64,000 nt of DNA from Macrolepiota albuminosa (lineage: Eukaryota; Basidiomycota; Agaricomycetes; Agaricales; Agaricaceae). Shown here piece by piece: positions 9,901-18,563 of the stretch (positions within the stretch are counted from its first letter, which is position 1; the number at the start of each line of letters is the position of its first letter). The stretch is from positions 930,001-994,000 of the forward strand of contig JAMWFC010000053.1 of NCBI GenBank assembly GCA_027475525.1, in the 5' to 3' direction. A program made the translations under genes and the position numbers. Below the pieces are notes generated by a model, which was not told the DNA's origin, ran no database searches, and was given only the letters and a program-made list of their open reading frames with translations.

Positions 9901-12625
9901 CGTCGCCATCAGATATGGGCTCAATCTCACTAGCAGCCCCAATTTCCAAGAGTTGCGGTTCTTGAACGTCGTCACTCAAAGTATCTGAGCTCCCAAACTC
10001 ATCTGTGTCCGAGACTGACTGGAGATCCGGTACACTATCACATTCGGATTCACTATCGGAAACTGGCTGGAGACCTGGGGTGCTATCCGAGTCAGTGGAT
10101 TCCTCTCCCTCAGGTTCCTCCTCTTCCGTGAACATGAAGCTTATTATGTCCCATGCAGACTCTTCCCCAGCATCATACTCGGGCTCAACTTCCTCAGTGC
10201 AATCTTGTTCCACGCCAATCATCCCAATAGACAGGCCTTGAGTTGTATCTCCCAACGTTTCGTCACGGTTCCGATCGATTTCTCGCAAGTCAAGTCGAAC
10301 ACTGCTAGACTGTATACCAGGTGGTTTACCATTGCCTGATTTAGCGGTCTTGTTCCTGAAGCAGTTCCTTGCAAAGTGCCCAGTGCCTCCACAATTGAAG
10401 CATTTGTTTCCTGCACGGTATTCATCGATTTCTTCCTTGCTTAACTTATGGTGGTCGTTTTTAGACTTTTCGGAACCTGTCATTTCTTTTGGCCCTGTAT
10501 TCTTATGGAACTTGTTCTTCATTGATGAGAAGCTAGGCGTATGGTTAGTCTTCTTCCCATGATGCTTCTTTGATTTGTTACTCTGACCCAAGCCCCCAGA
10601 GTTACTAGGTTGACTATTTCGCTCAGGATCTTTGTGATCCTTTTTCTTGCTATTCTCATGATGATGATGGTGGAATTTGTGTGAGCGACTCTCTGCATTG
10701 AGGTTGTCCTCCGCATCCACCAATTCTGATCTTTCGATGAACTCTGCTTCCTCCAAGATTCGATTCCATTTGGAGGTCTCAGGAGTAAGTCCTTTCTTGT
10801 ATAGTTCCTTCCGCATTGAAGTTCTGAACCCATTGAATAGCTTAACAATCCTCTCCCTTTTGCTAATATATCCAACGATCGTAAACAATTCCTCAAGTCC
10901 GGACACATAGTCTCTTACTGCCTGTTTTCCCTGATGATAACTGTTCAATCTATTCCGCTGCTGATTTCGAAAATTTACAGGAAAACAATCATTAAACAGT
11001 CCTTCGAAGAACTGGTCTATTCCCCAACTTTCGGGATCTAGAGATGCTTCTCGTGCGTAGAACCTCCAGGCTCTTCCTTTTAGGAACTGAGATATAATCA
11101 GGACGTGACGACGCTTACTCACATGCCCGTGTTTCAAATACAACGAGCAGTTAGACATAAATTGCATGAACTGCTGAACGTCAGCCGTTCCGTCATAGGT
11201 TGACGGAGGATTGGGTCTAATACGGTCATTACTACTGCTTGACCGTCTCCTCTTACGGTGCTTACGGGAGCTCTTAGATTTATGTCCTCCCCTTTTTCGA
11301 TTTCGAGAATATGACTTCCTGTGGCCACGCCCCCTACGACTAGCCTGAGAAGAGCTGTCAGATGAGCCAGACTGGCTGTCCTCTGAATCGGAACTTTCTG
11401 AGTAAGTCTCATCACTGCTATCATCCAAACTCGAGCTTGAACTATCATTGCTAGGTTCAGAACCATTCATCACACGGACCTGTCGGAACGCATGTCCCAG
11501 GGCACTCTCCCCTGAGATCTGCGCTACTGGTTTCATTGCTTCCGTCCGTGACTTTCTCTTTTTCTTGGATTTGGACTTAGATTTCCGTTTCTTAGGCTTC
11601 AAAACAGTGCCTTGTTCTCCTGAGCTCTCGTGGTCCTCTCTTCTTAGGTGACCCCTCAAGTTGCGTATGTTCTGGGTGAACTCACGAGGGGCAATGTATT
11701 CACGACCTTTCTTTTCAGCGCGAATCCTTTCCTTCTCTTCGATCTCGCGAGTGGCCTTGAGAAGAGCCGTTACCATACGCTTGTTCTGACGACGTTCCTT
11801 ACGATTGATTGTGTCATCGTCGTCTGAATCCCTTTGTTCGGCAAAGTCTTCCTCTTCCCATTCCAAAGGCTCTTCTTCTCCTTCGGCCTGAAGGTCTATT
11901 GCTTCTCTATCCTTGGCTTCTCGTTCACGCCGAGCTAAGTTATACTCTTCCAGGATCTTTTCCTGTATTTCGGGGTCGATTTCCTCCCCCGTTAGATGGA
12001 CATTTCCCCAATTGAGAGGGTCTACCCCTTTTCCTTTGTTCTTAGAGGTACCTTCTTGCAGGTCTCTCTTGTTATCCGTTCCCGATTCATTCATTGCAGT
12101 CACGGATATATTAGCATATCTACGGTCAATACGCTCTCGGTCTACCTCGGTCAGGTTGTTTCTTGCTGAATCTATCACTCGGGCTTGTTCTTCTGACAGT
12201 CCCCTATTATCAGCCTGTTCCGACGCCTCATCTTCTGCCCTCGCCCGTCGACGAGGTGGCTTTGCATCAACATCGATCCTCTGCTCGATGTCCAACTCGT
12301 CAGGTAAATCCGTCAATTCCGACGTATCCCTTGCAGTCAAGTGATCTTCACTTTCTTCTGCACCCGAGGTGTCTGTGCTCTCCCTTTCCGAGGGGTCTCC
12401 GGGCTCTCTTGGCTCCGGGATGCTCTGGGTATTATAGCCAGGTCCACCTCTGTCTTGAAGGCTCCGAGTTCCCATCTCGGCGCCCTGGGTGGTCCTGGCC
12501 TGCGACTCGACCGCTCTGGTCTCGCGAACATTCAATCCGGTTCTCATCCCCTGGCCAGTAGCCGCAGCCGCCAGGTTCCGTGTCCGGAGGGGGTATCTAG
12601 ATGAAGAATTCTGGTTAGTATGCAT
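3932..12625 (-). CDS. Gypsy A Gag-Pol polyprotein (2897 aa)
   Basis: This is a single intact frame making all retrotransposition proteins. Approximate order: a charged disordered region rich in acidic, RS- and K-rich stretches (1-470); a Gag domain (480-650); a CCHC knuckle CFNCGGTGHFARNC (about 741); an aspartic protease with VDSGS (about 1240); RT with YLDD (about 1563); RNase H with VTDG (about 1715); an integrase HHCC zinc region (2090-2130); the DDE core with GIDFLGPLP, SDRD and STERANR (2155 onward); and a chromodomain-like WAADKIVSHK segment (about 2470-2540). A further 350 residues follow that were not identified, starting with an RG-rich patch. Gag and Pol are fused with no frameshift. 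All visible catalytic residues are present. The ATG at 12625 follows a short leader of about 120 bp after the 5' LTR. Confidence 0.93.
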   Translation of the reverse strand: MHTNQNSSSRYPLRTRNLAAAATGQGMRTGLNVRETRAVESQARTTQGAEMGTRSLQDRGGPGYNTQSIPEPREPGDPSERESTDTSGAEESEDHLTARDTSELTDLPDELDIEQRIDVDAKPPRRRARAEDEASEQADNRGLSEEQARVIDSARNNLTEVDRERIDRRYANISVTAMNESGTDNKRDLQEGTSKNKGKGVDPLNWGNVHLTGEEIDPEIQEKILEEYNLARREREAKDREAIDLQAEGEEEPLEWEEEDFAEQRDSDDDDTINRKERRQNKRMVTALLKATREIEEKERIRAEKKGREYIAPREFTQNIRNLRGHLRREDHESSGEQGTVLKPKKRKSKSKSKKKRKSRTEAMKPVAQISGESALGHAFRQVRVMNGSEPSNDSSSSSLDDSSDETYSESSDSEDSQSGSSDSSSQASRRGRGHRKSYSRNRKRGGHKSKSSRKHRKRRRSSSSNDRIRPNPPSTYDGTADVQQFMQFMSNCSLYLKHGHVSKRRHVLIISQFLKGRAWRFYAREASLDPESWGIDQFFEGLFNDCFPVNFRNQQRNRLNSYHQGKQAVRDYVSGLEELFTIVGYISKRERIVKLFNGFRTSMRKELYKKGLTPETSKWNRILEEAEFIERSELVDAEDNLNAESRSHKFHHHHHENSKKKDHKDPERNSQPSNSGGLGQSNKSKKHHGKKTNHTPSFSSMKNKFHKNTGPKEMTGSEKSKNDHHKLSKEEIDEYRAGNKCFNCGGTGHFARNCFRNKTAKSGNGKPPGIQSSSVRLDLREIDRNRDETLGDTTQGLSIGMIGVEQDCTEEVEPEYDAGEESAWDIISFMFTEEEEPEGEESTDSDSTPGLQPVSDSESECDSVPDLQSVSDTDEFGSSDTLSDDVQEPQLLEIGAASEIEPISDGDGESDSTEGEDEIILSPPSTFGGDVYEIEVPNVEVRLDLLWKEELACGKPDRIGSAHARKLEYFLEMRQPYPGDPVNCLQYRGHRFMSYDISEDEVCLMDIMRDFDMVLPKSLIEDRQFEPSMWYAHQCHVMSGVDLNRRTWYEVGLATDIWAWNAMQVLELGAPYLRNENIRSSKKRGRFRVQRITDDKFEICDRALEFRIDISEAYLKNTLFNIVRWYEKQLDKKMTQLEHVFLEEDMETLGIGDLERMNSSFGTDPAQEGLADLLRIISARNKLRIESTPTTLKVLELNGQQVEAGTFPALSRNNVRRKDVTRTIPKPLVIVVKVEGHPVRALVDSGSLGDFMSTTMVEQLKLRKLELSQSIPVLLAVQGSRSKVNYGVTAEIEYQQIKGPRYFDVMNLHGYDMILGTPWIYQHKVAIGLNPPRVIIGSSTAVPMKEGVGVSRLSSRAMEQVEQSLEQVREELRCYAKPICKSAADTPLPPLRAINHEIPLIDENMIYPWRPSRCPEALRPQWDEKRAAYVKSGRWEVTASGNAVPMMFLRKPGRPGEPIRLRSVIDLRARNANTYKKSSPLPDIDGILRRAANAKYRSIIDGQDAYEQIRIKPEHVHRTTVTTPDGNMVSHVIQQGDCNAPATYQALMNHLFAAYIGRFLDVYLDDIIIYSNSLEEHVEHVKIVLDILKREKLYLSERKLQFLCSEMKVLGRIIDDKGIRMDPDKVDALSKWKVPINRDLLRGFLGAAGYLADDIDRVRIPMGILHNLTGDTVPYRWDYTHQRAFEDIKHLAVQCRDHHRKPIQYNKDAPSVNVVTDGCATGIAGVISQGSDWKTADVAAFFSAKLNPAQQNYPVHEIEMLAGVETMLRYRDILQGVRFKWYTDHKGLIHLLEQKNLSGRQARWMEKISEFDFEVEYVPGTENILSDALSRLYSSDEAGTVRSRSEYTYHDVIDNDYLGEHLISMPVLVGMEGASETIIDCTETMATPGIELAAVKKKQGKPSIELAETGRPETSKEFAARMSRHFVLRGPQEQKEGGSGRDNPTNVTGGQKERLVIRLPARQSVKEAPLPNVRESLNSERSSTWEHEKDKQLAKQSELLREQIEAMPPISIEEILRGSKQPIDLHTAIRDRYAEDDLFKKIIENPKAYKNFECTDGLIYIQTATDKMLCIPSIIVNGRSVREIVISEAHSLLAHLGHRKTYTYLRNMVWWKTMDRDVRKFCETCSTCMRSKPNNQRPYGLLNPLTVPTQPWEVIGIDFLGPLPESKDRNGTYDAITVIIDLLTGMVHIVPSRTDYTARNVAELVFSEVYKHHGLPRAIVSDRDSYFTSTFWTHLHSLIGTQLRMSSAYHPESDGSTERANRTITQMIRQCIGPTQKDWVAKLPAVEFAVNSARSETTGYSPFFLNTGRMPRPMIWRMAPRSEFPGVRVFAQRLRLAIMSAHDSIIGARVKQTRDANRKRRMVPFVVDDLVYVSTENMSFPKGLTRKFIPKFVGPYPIIEDYKNSSFQVQLPAEMKRRGIHNVFHASLLRIHKPNDDRLFPGRLDEQIINEDAGEWAADKIVSHKGTRANAMFEVLWKAGDKTWMSYSQVSELDLLPPYFDLLGIEHVSELQEGVGVPPPDDPQSYLGTIEMEPCYNEGGLTCNAAQDLLKPPTSALHLSLVDLTGTPLPMPPYRNARGRGGRHQYSRHGFSSRGQSYDVPSIPKHPWVHQDKHTQLIHLTPPNQKLSFTIHPLQMLEYLEFNKKVCKKGGRTKAAMPFGLDRFAEIFNSVPDHEYKYRFAAYNAKSGQWTVPNHRVRSAHIRTHFVDKGRYHDLITLGLITERGYVDEVMLKTTMAAIHHPHLANSSKTHFYQQRRDERKERARVDSDDSDSDSSDGYHSEVSTRRDRSPSTVQTHNSQSLSSSQPSVKPTLQLEAHYGDLPPQVERNSRGSPVVRAADGTIPENRYAPDSPRAPYDPALLNPVLADDDVLMKTIDASKAQEELFDLDFGLEPTV

Positions 12626-12745
12626 AATAAACTGGTTTGCTCACTACTGGGTATGACTTCCGGTTGATCAGACCGTCCGAGATCCTCTTGAAGTGAGCCT
12701 TTTCTCTGTAGTTAGGTTTTTCTAAGACTTTAGAAGTTCAAAATA

Positions 12746-12961
12746 TGTGACGTGAGCCAGCCGGATTAGGCTTGGGTCACGGCACACTGATCGAGTCTCG
12801 CGGTGAGAACTGTTGTAAGTCCTAGTATTGCGAAAACTGCCTAACTACAACATGTGTTCTGGTATATAAAGGATAGCTAAGCGGTTGTTAAGGAAAGTGA
12901 TGCAGAGTGAATAGTAACATATGGATAAGTATGAGTGTCACGTAGTCACGGAACCGCTACA
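12746..12961 (-). repeat. 5' LTR of Gypsy A (216 bp)
   Basis: Sense orientation runs TGTAGCGG...CACGTCACA. It carries TATATAAA at about 12863 and one copy of the 77-bp unit that is doubled in the 3' LTR. It is flanked outside by the target repeat GTTTG (12962-12966). The untranslated leader runs from 12745 down to 12626. Confidence 0.95.
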
Positions 12962-12966
12962 GTTTG

Positions 12967-15733
12967 GTCCCTGAGGTTTGACCTTCTTGTCAGGAGTAGG
13001 TTGTTTCTATATTCCTGTGTGTCTATTGGTATGATTACAGTCTTTGGTATGTTGAAATGTGCTCCAGAGGCTTCATACCATCTCTTCAGCAATAGTTCCA
13101 GGTCTGTAAAACTGTCACTTTCTGCAAGGTACACAGTGGTGTTGTCTGCAGATATAGTGGCAATTATTTTTTTAATGTTGTTATTTATTTGCAGACACCT
13201 TAATTTTAAGTGCCATAGTGTTTGTGCAATGGATTCGATCACAATGTTGAAAAGCAGGCATGAGAGGGGGTCACCTTGTCTGACTTCTCTTTGGACCTTA
13301 AAGCTCCTACTTATTTTGCCATTCAGTATGACTCTTGTGTGGGTGTCTGCATAAAGTTGTTTCATTGTGTTGGTGAATTCTTTCGATATGCTATTCCTTC
13401 TCATTGATTTTCATAAGAAGGCATGTAGGATTTTATCGTATGCTTTTTCTTGGTCTAGACATATGATCATACTGTTTGTTTCCATTGTTCTGCACTATTC
13501 AATAGCTGTCTGTGCCAGTTTGGTTTAGTCTTTAATATGGCATCCCTTCATAAAAACTGCTTAGTCAGGGTATATTAGGTATGGTGCCGCTTTGCCTAGC
13601 CTTATTGCTAGAATTTTGGTCATAATTTTATAGTCAGTATTCAGGACGGTTATTGGTCTATAGTTACTTATATCTGTTTTGTCTCCTTTTTTGTAAATTG
13701 GACATAGCCAGCCCTCTGCAAAGTTCGTGTTTTTGCACATTCTGTGGATCTGTATATCATTATACACTATTTGAAGAGCTTCTACTACATCAAAACTCTG
13801 GTCTTTTTCTTTCTTGACATTGTACATTGTGGCTAATTCTGTCCAGAGTTTATGTATTATGCCATCTAGTCTGGCTGTCTTCCCCCTCTGTAGTGTTGCT
13901 ATTGACTTTTCAATCTTTTTCCTTGATATGAGCACTCCTAAGGTATCTATTTGTTCTATGGAAATCTTTTTTGATGTGAATATCAGGGCTTTTTCCATTG
14001 CTCTTTTGTGGTGTCACCTGTTTGTTGGTAGGTCTTTTGCTTGGATCTGCTCATGATGTGTCCTTGCTATTTCTGACATTTTCTTCAAGTTTCATTCCAG
14101 TTCAGGTTCTCTCAGAGGGGGTTTTTTTAGAGCCACTATCACATCTCTTGTAGCTTTGTCTTTATTTATATTTATCCATGGTTTAGACAAGGTTTTTTCA
14201 TACAGAAAGTAGTTTGTGTGTGTTGTGTCCCTCGCTCTTATAAATCTCACTTCTAGCTTCTGTATCCTTTTGCTGATCATTGCTGCCTCCTCTGCCTTGG
14301 AGGATTCATCCATGTTACTGTTGTTTAGGGTGTGCAGCTGGTCTGCTTCCAGAGCATGTATTTCCTTTATAACCTTGGGTTTTGTTTTTCCAAAGTGGTC
14401 TTGAATCAATTCTATCATCCTTTTCTTGAAAACCTTGTGGAGTGTCTGAGAGTTGTTTTCAACAGTCCTTGATTTGACTACTCAACTCAGTTTTTGTTGG
14501 TGTTCTATTTCCAGGGCTGCTATGGAGTTCATAAATATTTTATCTTGGACAATTTATGCTGGCATGGCATATCATCCTTCACCCATGTGAAGTTGCCATG
14601 GGTTTAGTAAGGTCATTTCTACTAACAAATGATTGGTATTGACACTCTACTCTCCCTATTTTCTAGTTTCAGCTGAAGGGGATTAGGTCTTCTTTTAGAT
14701 ATATTCTATCTATTCTAGATTGTATGAGTCAGTTTGTCATATGGAAAGAGAAGTTGATTGTGGTTTAGTTCTCTCTATGCCATCTGTCTGCTAGGGATAG
14801 ATGGGACTTTAGGTTGAACAGCACTCTTATTACCTCCAATGAGTCTGGGTGGGCTGGTATTCTATTGATTGCTTCCTTGACCATATTTAGGTCACCTAGG
14901 AGGATGCTTGGTTCTAAAAGATGTGGTTGTACACTCCAGTTCACTCTCAGCTTATTTCAGAACCTTATATTGCTTGTATGTTCATTTGGTACATAGACAT
15001 TCAGGCATTCTATTACTTTATTTCCTTGTCACGGTATTTCTATACACACTGCCCTGCCCAGGATTAATACTCTGAACCTCATGTCCTTCCATTTTGTTGT
15101 GTTTTTTCTTAGGATAAAAGCCACTTCCATAGCATTTGGCCTGATTTTGTCTATGCTTGACATTATGTGTATTTGTCTGTTGAAGAATCTATTTAGGTCA
15201 TCCCTCTTGCTATTGCTTAGGTGAGTTTCTTGTACTGCCAGTATATCTATCTTTTTTTCTTTTATTAGCTGATACAGCTCCATCTACTTACTATTTATCA
15301 AGACAGAGCCTCTCCTCTTCATATTCAGAGATGCAAGTTTCAGTACTCCCTTCCTGTCTCTTTCATTTCTCTTGGGGCTTTGAGTAGTGTTTTCACCACC
15401 AATATTTCTCTCATTATCTGTTAGGGTAGAATTTTCATGTTCCTCCCTATTTATCTGATGTGTGGGCTGTGATCTATTACTGATCCCATTCAGGCTGTTA
15501 TCAGAGTCATGGATGATAGTAAAGCTGTAGTCCCCTCCTGCCTGATTGGGGAGTATTCCATTACCAATATTTGTCTTCTGTTGTGTTAAAGTGTCTTTTG
15601 TTGTTGCAGATAGTAGGTTTGGATAGTGTATCTGATGTATAACACCTTCCACTTCAGCAGGGCTGCTGCACAGCACTTTCCTTGTAAATACAATGCTGTC
15701 TGGGCACTTCCCAGCCCAGTTGGGGGGTCCCAC
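12967..15733 (-). pseudogene. LINE A ORF2, N-terminal part (endonuclease and RT)
   Basis: Blocks at 15029-15733 match an AP-endonuclease (ASLNMK, then VQETHL with the catalytic Glu, and IHIMSSIDK as in LINE B). Blocks at 13561-14418 and 12967-13404 match RT (NYRPITVLNTDYK, then VRQGDPLSCLLFN). The RT catalytic motif reads SADN instead of the FADD of LINE B, so the active site is lost. There are many stops and frame changes. It continues at 3388 after the gypsy insertion. Confidence 0.85.
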
Positions 15734-15889
15734 TTGGGTTACTTGTTGTCCATAGGCCCAGTAAATTTACCCTAGCATCAGACCTACATATTGGAAAACA
15801 GACAAAAGGTGAGAGAGGAGTATATTTCTTTGGGGTTTGTGACAAAGGATTATATAAGCATTGTTCAAGTAATGTTTATATTTCTGGTC

Positions 15890-17407
15890 CTAGTAAGTAG
15901 CACTCCTTCCACTAAAACCTCTGCCCCTGCCCCTGGAGTATCCACAGCATCTGTCTGTGGTGTTACTGCCTCTCAGTGGCTTATTTGAGGCCACAAACTT
16001 GGCTGTCTCCTCAATCTTGTCAGTTTTGGCTGCATTGGTGAACCATCCGACTATGCTGGCAAATGTGCAGTGTGGTTGGTTATGATTGGTGCTCTTGCAA
16101 TGGTAGCAGTGCAGCTGTTTGTCTTTGGCTAGAGAGGTCACACTTCTATAGTCAAGATGCATAAATATCATGCTGCATGTGGACTGTAGGAGGGCAAAAT
16201 AGCTGGGCCAGGTGATAGGTAGGTCACTGGTGAAGTAGATGTTCCAGATTGGCTTTTTGGCTCCAAATTTAGCTGTCCTTGGGGCTGAGCTCTCACCTGC
16301 TGCTAGTTTGGCTTCCAGTGCAGCTAGGATGTTGAGGGCAGGTTCTAGGTTGTGCTGAAATGTGAGGTTGTTGGTAAGCTTGCTTTTAAGCAACATGGTA
16401 AACTCATTGTCCTTATATAGTGTCTCACATACTACTCTCTTGACCTCATACTCTGCTTCTTGTACAGCTTCCTGGTCCTTGATGCTCAGGGTAAAGTCTT
16501 CTATGGATAGGAGGAAGCATGGAGTCAGTAGGGAGTAAGAGACAATGAAGGCCATCACATTCTTCATAGAGATGAAGGGGTTGCTGTCATGATGGCATGC
16601 CCTGTCAGATATGCTAGTCACCAGGAAATGATATAGTGGTTTTTGGCAGTCAGCTTTTCAGTTTGCAGATAGCACCTTGTCCTGTTGGAAGGAGAAGAGC
16701 TTGGCCCTCTCTCCTGTCATTTTGAGGATGAGGGCCTTTAGGTTTTCTCCCATCATTACTAGGTCAGAGTCTTTGCTGGCTTGCCACTCACAGATCCAGA
16801 CTTTAGGGTTAGGGTACAATGCAAAGTGGGCTTTTTTTCTCAGCCCAGAGATTATACTATGGCAGTGTGGATAAGTGAATAGTTGAAAAGCCCCTTATGG
16901 GTGTGAGTGTTCAAATTAAGTCTGTTGGGAGCTGAAGTGAGGGGGCAGGGGCTTCCTCAATCAGAGTACTTTCTTGCATGGGGTCAGGCTGGCTTAAGAG
17001 GGTGTTCTGAGGGGCTCCACTCCTCTGGTTAGGGGCTTTCCATATCTTTTTGACAATCCAGGAAGGGTCAGCACCTCTGACTCCATCAGCAAAGATGGGC
17101 TGGAAAAACATATGTGCTCCTTTTCTTCCTGGGGTGGAGGAGGATGGAGATGGTGAGCTACCAGGAGAAGAATCTACCATCATTGTGTTGTCTTTGCAAT
17201 CCTGGTCCCATTCATAGAAGGTGTGTAAGTCTGTCTGGGACAGCAGGGGAGCGGTGGAGGCTGGAGATGCCTGTACCTCTGGTTCATCAATCTCTGATTC
17301 ATCCATGTCTGAGTTAATGGTTGCAGACTTGTTCCTACTTTTTCTGTCATATGTCCAGACTCCTGGTTGCTTTTCAGAACTTCCAACCAGGAGCCTTTTT
17401 CTTGTGT
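15890..17407 (-). pseudogene. LINE A ORF1 (Gag-like, CCHC knuckle)
   Basis: It encodes a nucleic-acid-binding ORF1-type protein. Two long open blocks (15890-16621 and 16911-17407) are separated by a broken stretch. Near the C-terminus lies a C-X2-C-X4-H-X4-C knuckle (CYHCKSTNHNQPHC), matching CTGCKSADHDSFNC in LINE B ORF1. An RG-rich tail follows (RGRGRGF). The N-terminal block is rich in Ser, Pro, Asp and Glu. The first few codons of the upstream open frame lie in LTR D (from 17408) and are not part of the LINE. The copy is decayed and not translatable as one protein. Confidence 0.75.
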
Positions 17408-18068
17408 TGATGATGCCCAAATTGAGCTAAGGTGCACTAAGTGTGAGAAAGAGTCCTGGACAGGTCCCAGAAAACATATGGTAGGCAAGAGGTTGGTGGC
17501 AAGGAAAGGAGGTGATTGGCACTTATGTAAGGCCCAAAAATGTGGCAAGAGTGCGCTAAAAGTCACCAAGGAATGGTGCTAAGAGGTATGGAAAAGAGTT
17601 GCCAAGAAAAAGTGCTAAGAAACACTGGAGAATTATCAATGAAAAGTGCTAAGAAGCACGGGAGAGTTGCCAAGAAGAGGTGCTAAGGAGCATGGGAGAG
17701 AGTCACTAAGGAAAGGTGCTAAGAGACACTGAGAAGGGTTGCTGAGAGGCGCTAAGTGTTAGCACCTAAAAGAGATGATAAAATAACAAGATTGCTTAGC
17801 AGATCTAAGCACAAATGCCTTGCCATAGTTGCAAGACGCTAAGAGATTGCAGACAGAGAGAGAGTGAGAAAACACTAAAGCAGAGTCCTCTTGCCAACAC
17901 AGTCAACAAAAGGTAGTCTGTTGTATAGGGTGACCAAGATGTTGGAATACAATTTCTACTGCCAAATTGATGATATACTACTAACAAAAAGTAAGTATTT
18001 ATATATAAGTGAATGCGATAAATTAAACTATATGGTGAAAAAGTCCACAATCATGCTGTCAGTCTGAG
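17408..18068 (+). repeat. LTR family D, truncated copy (D2)
   Basis: It begins TGATGATGCCCAAA, matching the D start at 40662, and carries GAGTCCTGGACAGGTCCC and the GCCATAGTTGCAAG block. It ends where the 3' LTR of Gypsy B begins, so B appears to have inserted into this LTR. It has an internal run of degenerate short tandem units (17576-17770). No gene was seen. Confidence 0.6.
17576..17770. repeat. Degenerate tandem repeat, about 34-36 bp units
   Basis: Five to six imperfect units each start with GTGCTAAG or a close variant, at about 17576, 17612, 17646, 17680, 17716 and 17750. The usual continuation is an AGAGTTGCCAAGAA-like segment. It is a local minisatellite inside LTR D2; the other D copies show fewer such units. 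Confidence 0.65.
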
Positions 18069-18241
18069 TGTAACCGTAGGTTATGAGCTAGAACAATCTT
18101 GTGTGTATCACACAGTACTGAATCAGACTGCAGTATTGGATTGACTAGAACTAGAGTGAATACAAGATGTTATCTTATGTAATACTCTACTGGATACCTC
18201 TAGCATTGTTGACGCTAGTAGCAAGTGTGACACTCCATTAC
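18069..18241 (-). repeat. 3' LTR of Gypsy B (about 173 bp)
   Basis: In sense orientation it runs TGTAATGGAGTG to ACGGTTACA, preceded by a purine-rich GGAGGGTA tract (18242-18249). The same ACGGTTACA end occurs at 29683-29691 just before the displaced gag leader, which supports the boundary. Length and layout resemble the 216-bp LTR of Gypsy A. Confidence 0.55.
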
Positions 18242-18563
18242 ATACCCTCCAATAAAACCAAACACTCAGTCTTTAGGACAGGAGTAGAAATGAAACCACA
18301 ATATGCACAGCAGTGCAAGCATTAGTTGGAGACGCATATTGTGTTGCTGGAAAAAGTTGGTACCATGAATGAGGTAGTAGTGTCTTCAATAACACCTGAG
18401 CTCAGAATATCTTAGTGTGCTAGTGCACATATGATGCAAGCAGACAAAAGAAAAAAAACGAGATAAAATTGAGAGTAAAAAATATATACACGCTACACTG
18501 GAGTGTGTGTCAGCCTGAAAATGTTGAGTGTGTACTTAAAATTACCTAAAAACAAATATGGGT
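18242..18563 (-). other. Gypsy B untranslated 3' region
   Basis: It lies between the last recognisable codons of the extra ORF and the 3' LTR. It is AT-rich with no coding signal on either strand, and starts at the LTR with the polypurine tract. The comparable region of Gypsy A is 3682-3931. Confidence 0.45.

Larger units (their letters stand above)
3389..12961 (-). mobile_element. Gypsy A: full-length Ty3/gypsy LTR retrotransposon, recent insertion
   Basis: This is a complete element on the minus strand with LTRs at 12746-12961 (5') and 3389-3681 (3'). It has a polypurine tract beside the 3' LTR and one uninterrupted gag-pol frame. The 5-bp target GTTTG is duplicated exactly at 3384-3388 and 12962-12966. 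The LTRs differ only by a 77-bp tandem duplication in the 3' copy and about one or two substitutions. With the open reading frame this indicates a young, possibly mobile copy. It landed inside LINE A ORF2. No classical TGG-starting primer-binding site follows the 5' LTR: the first bases are TATTTTGAACTTCT, resembling those of Gypsy B. Confidence 0.95.
879..17407 (-). mobile_element. LINE A: Tad1-like non-LTR retrotransposon, old copy split by Gypsy A
   Basis: Read on the minus strand this is a LINE: ORF1 with a CCHC knuckle, then ORF2 with AP-endonuclease, reverse transcriptase and RNase H. It ends in a 17-base poly(A), visible as a T run at 879-895 on the plus strand. The same order and matching protein blocks occur in LINE B at 58219-64000. 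Removing the gypsy insertion at 3389-12961 leaves about 7 kb. The copy carries many stops and frameshifts and is poor in CpG, so it is old and inactive. The 5' end is placed where LTR D begins (17408). No target duplication was identified. A Tad1/I-like clade is inferred from the C-terminal RNase H. Confidence 0.85.

Noticed and set aside
17576..17770. CRISPR-like array
   Set aside because: Units are contiguous and degenerate without unique spacers, and the host is a fungus.
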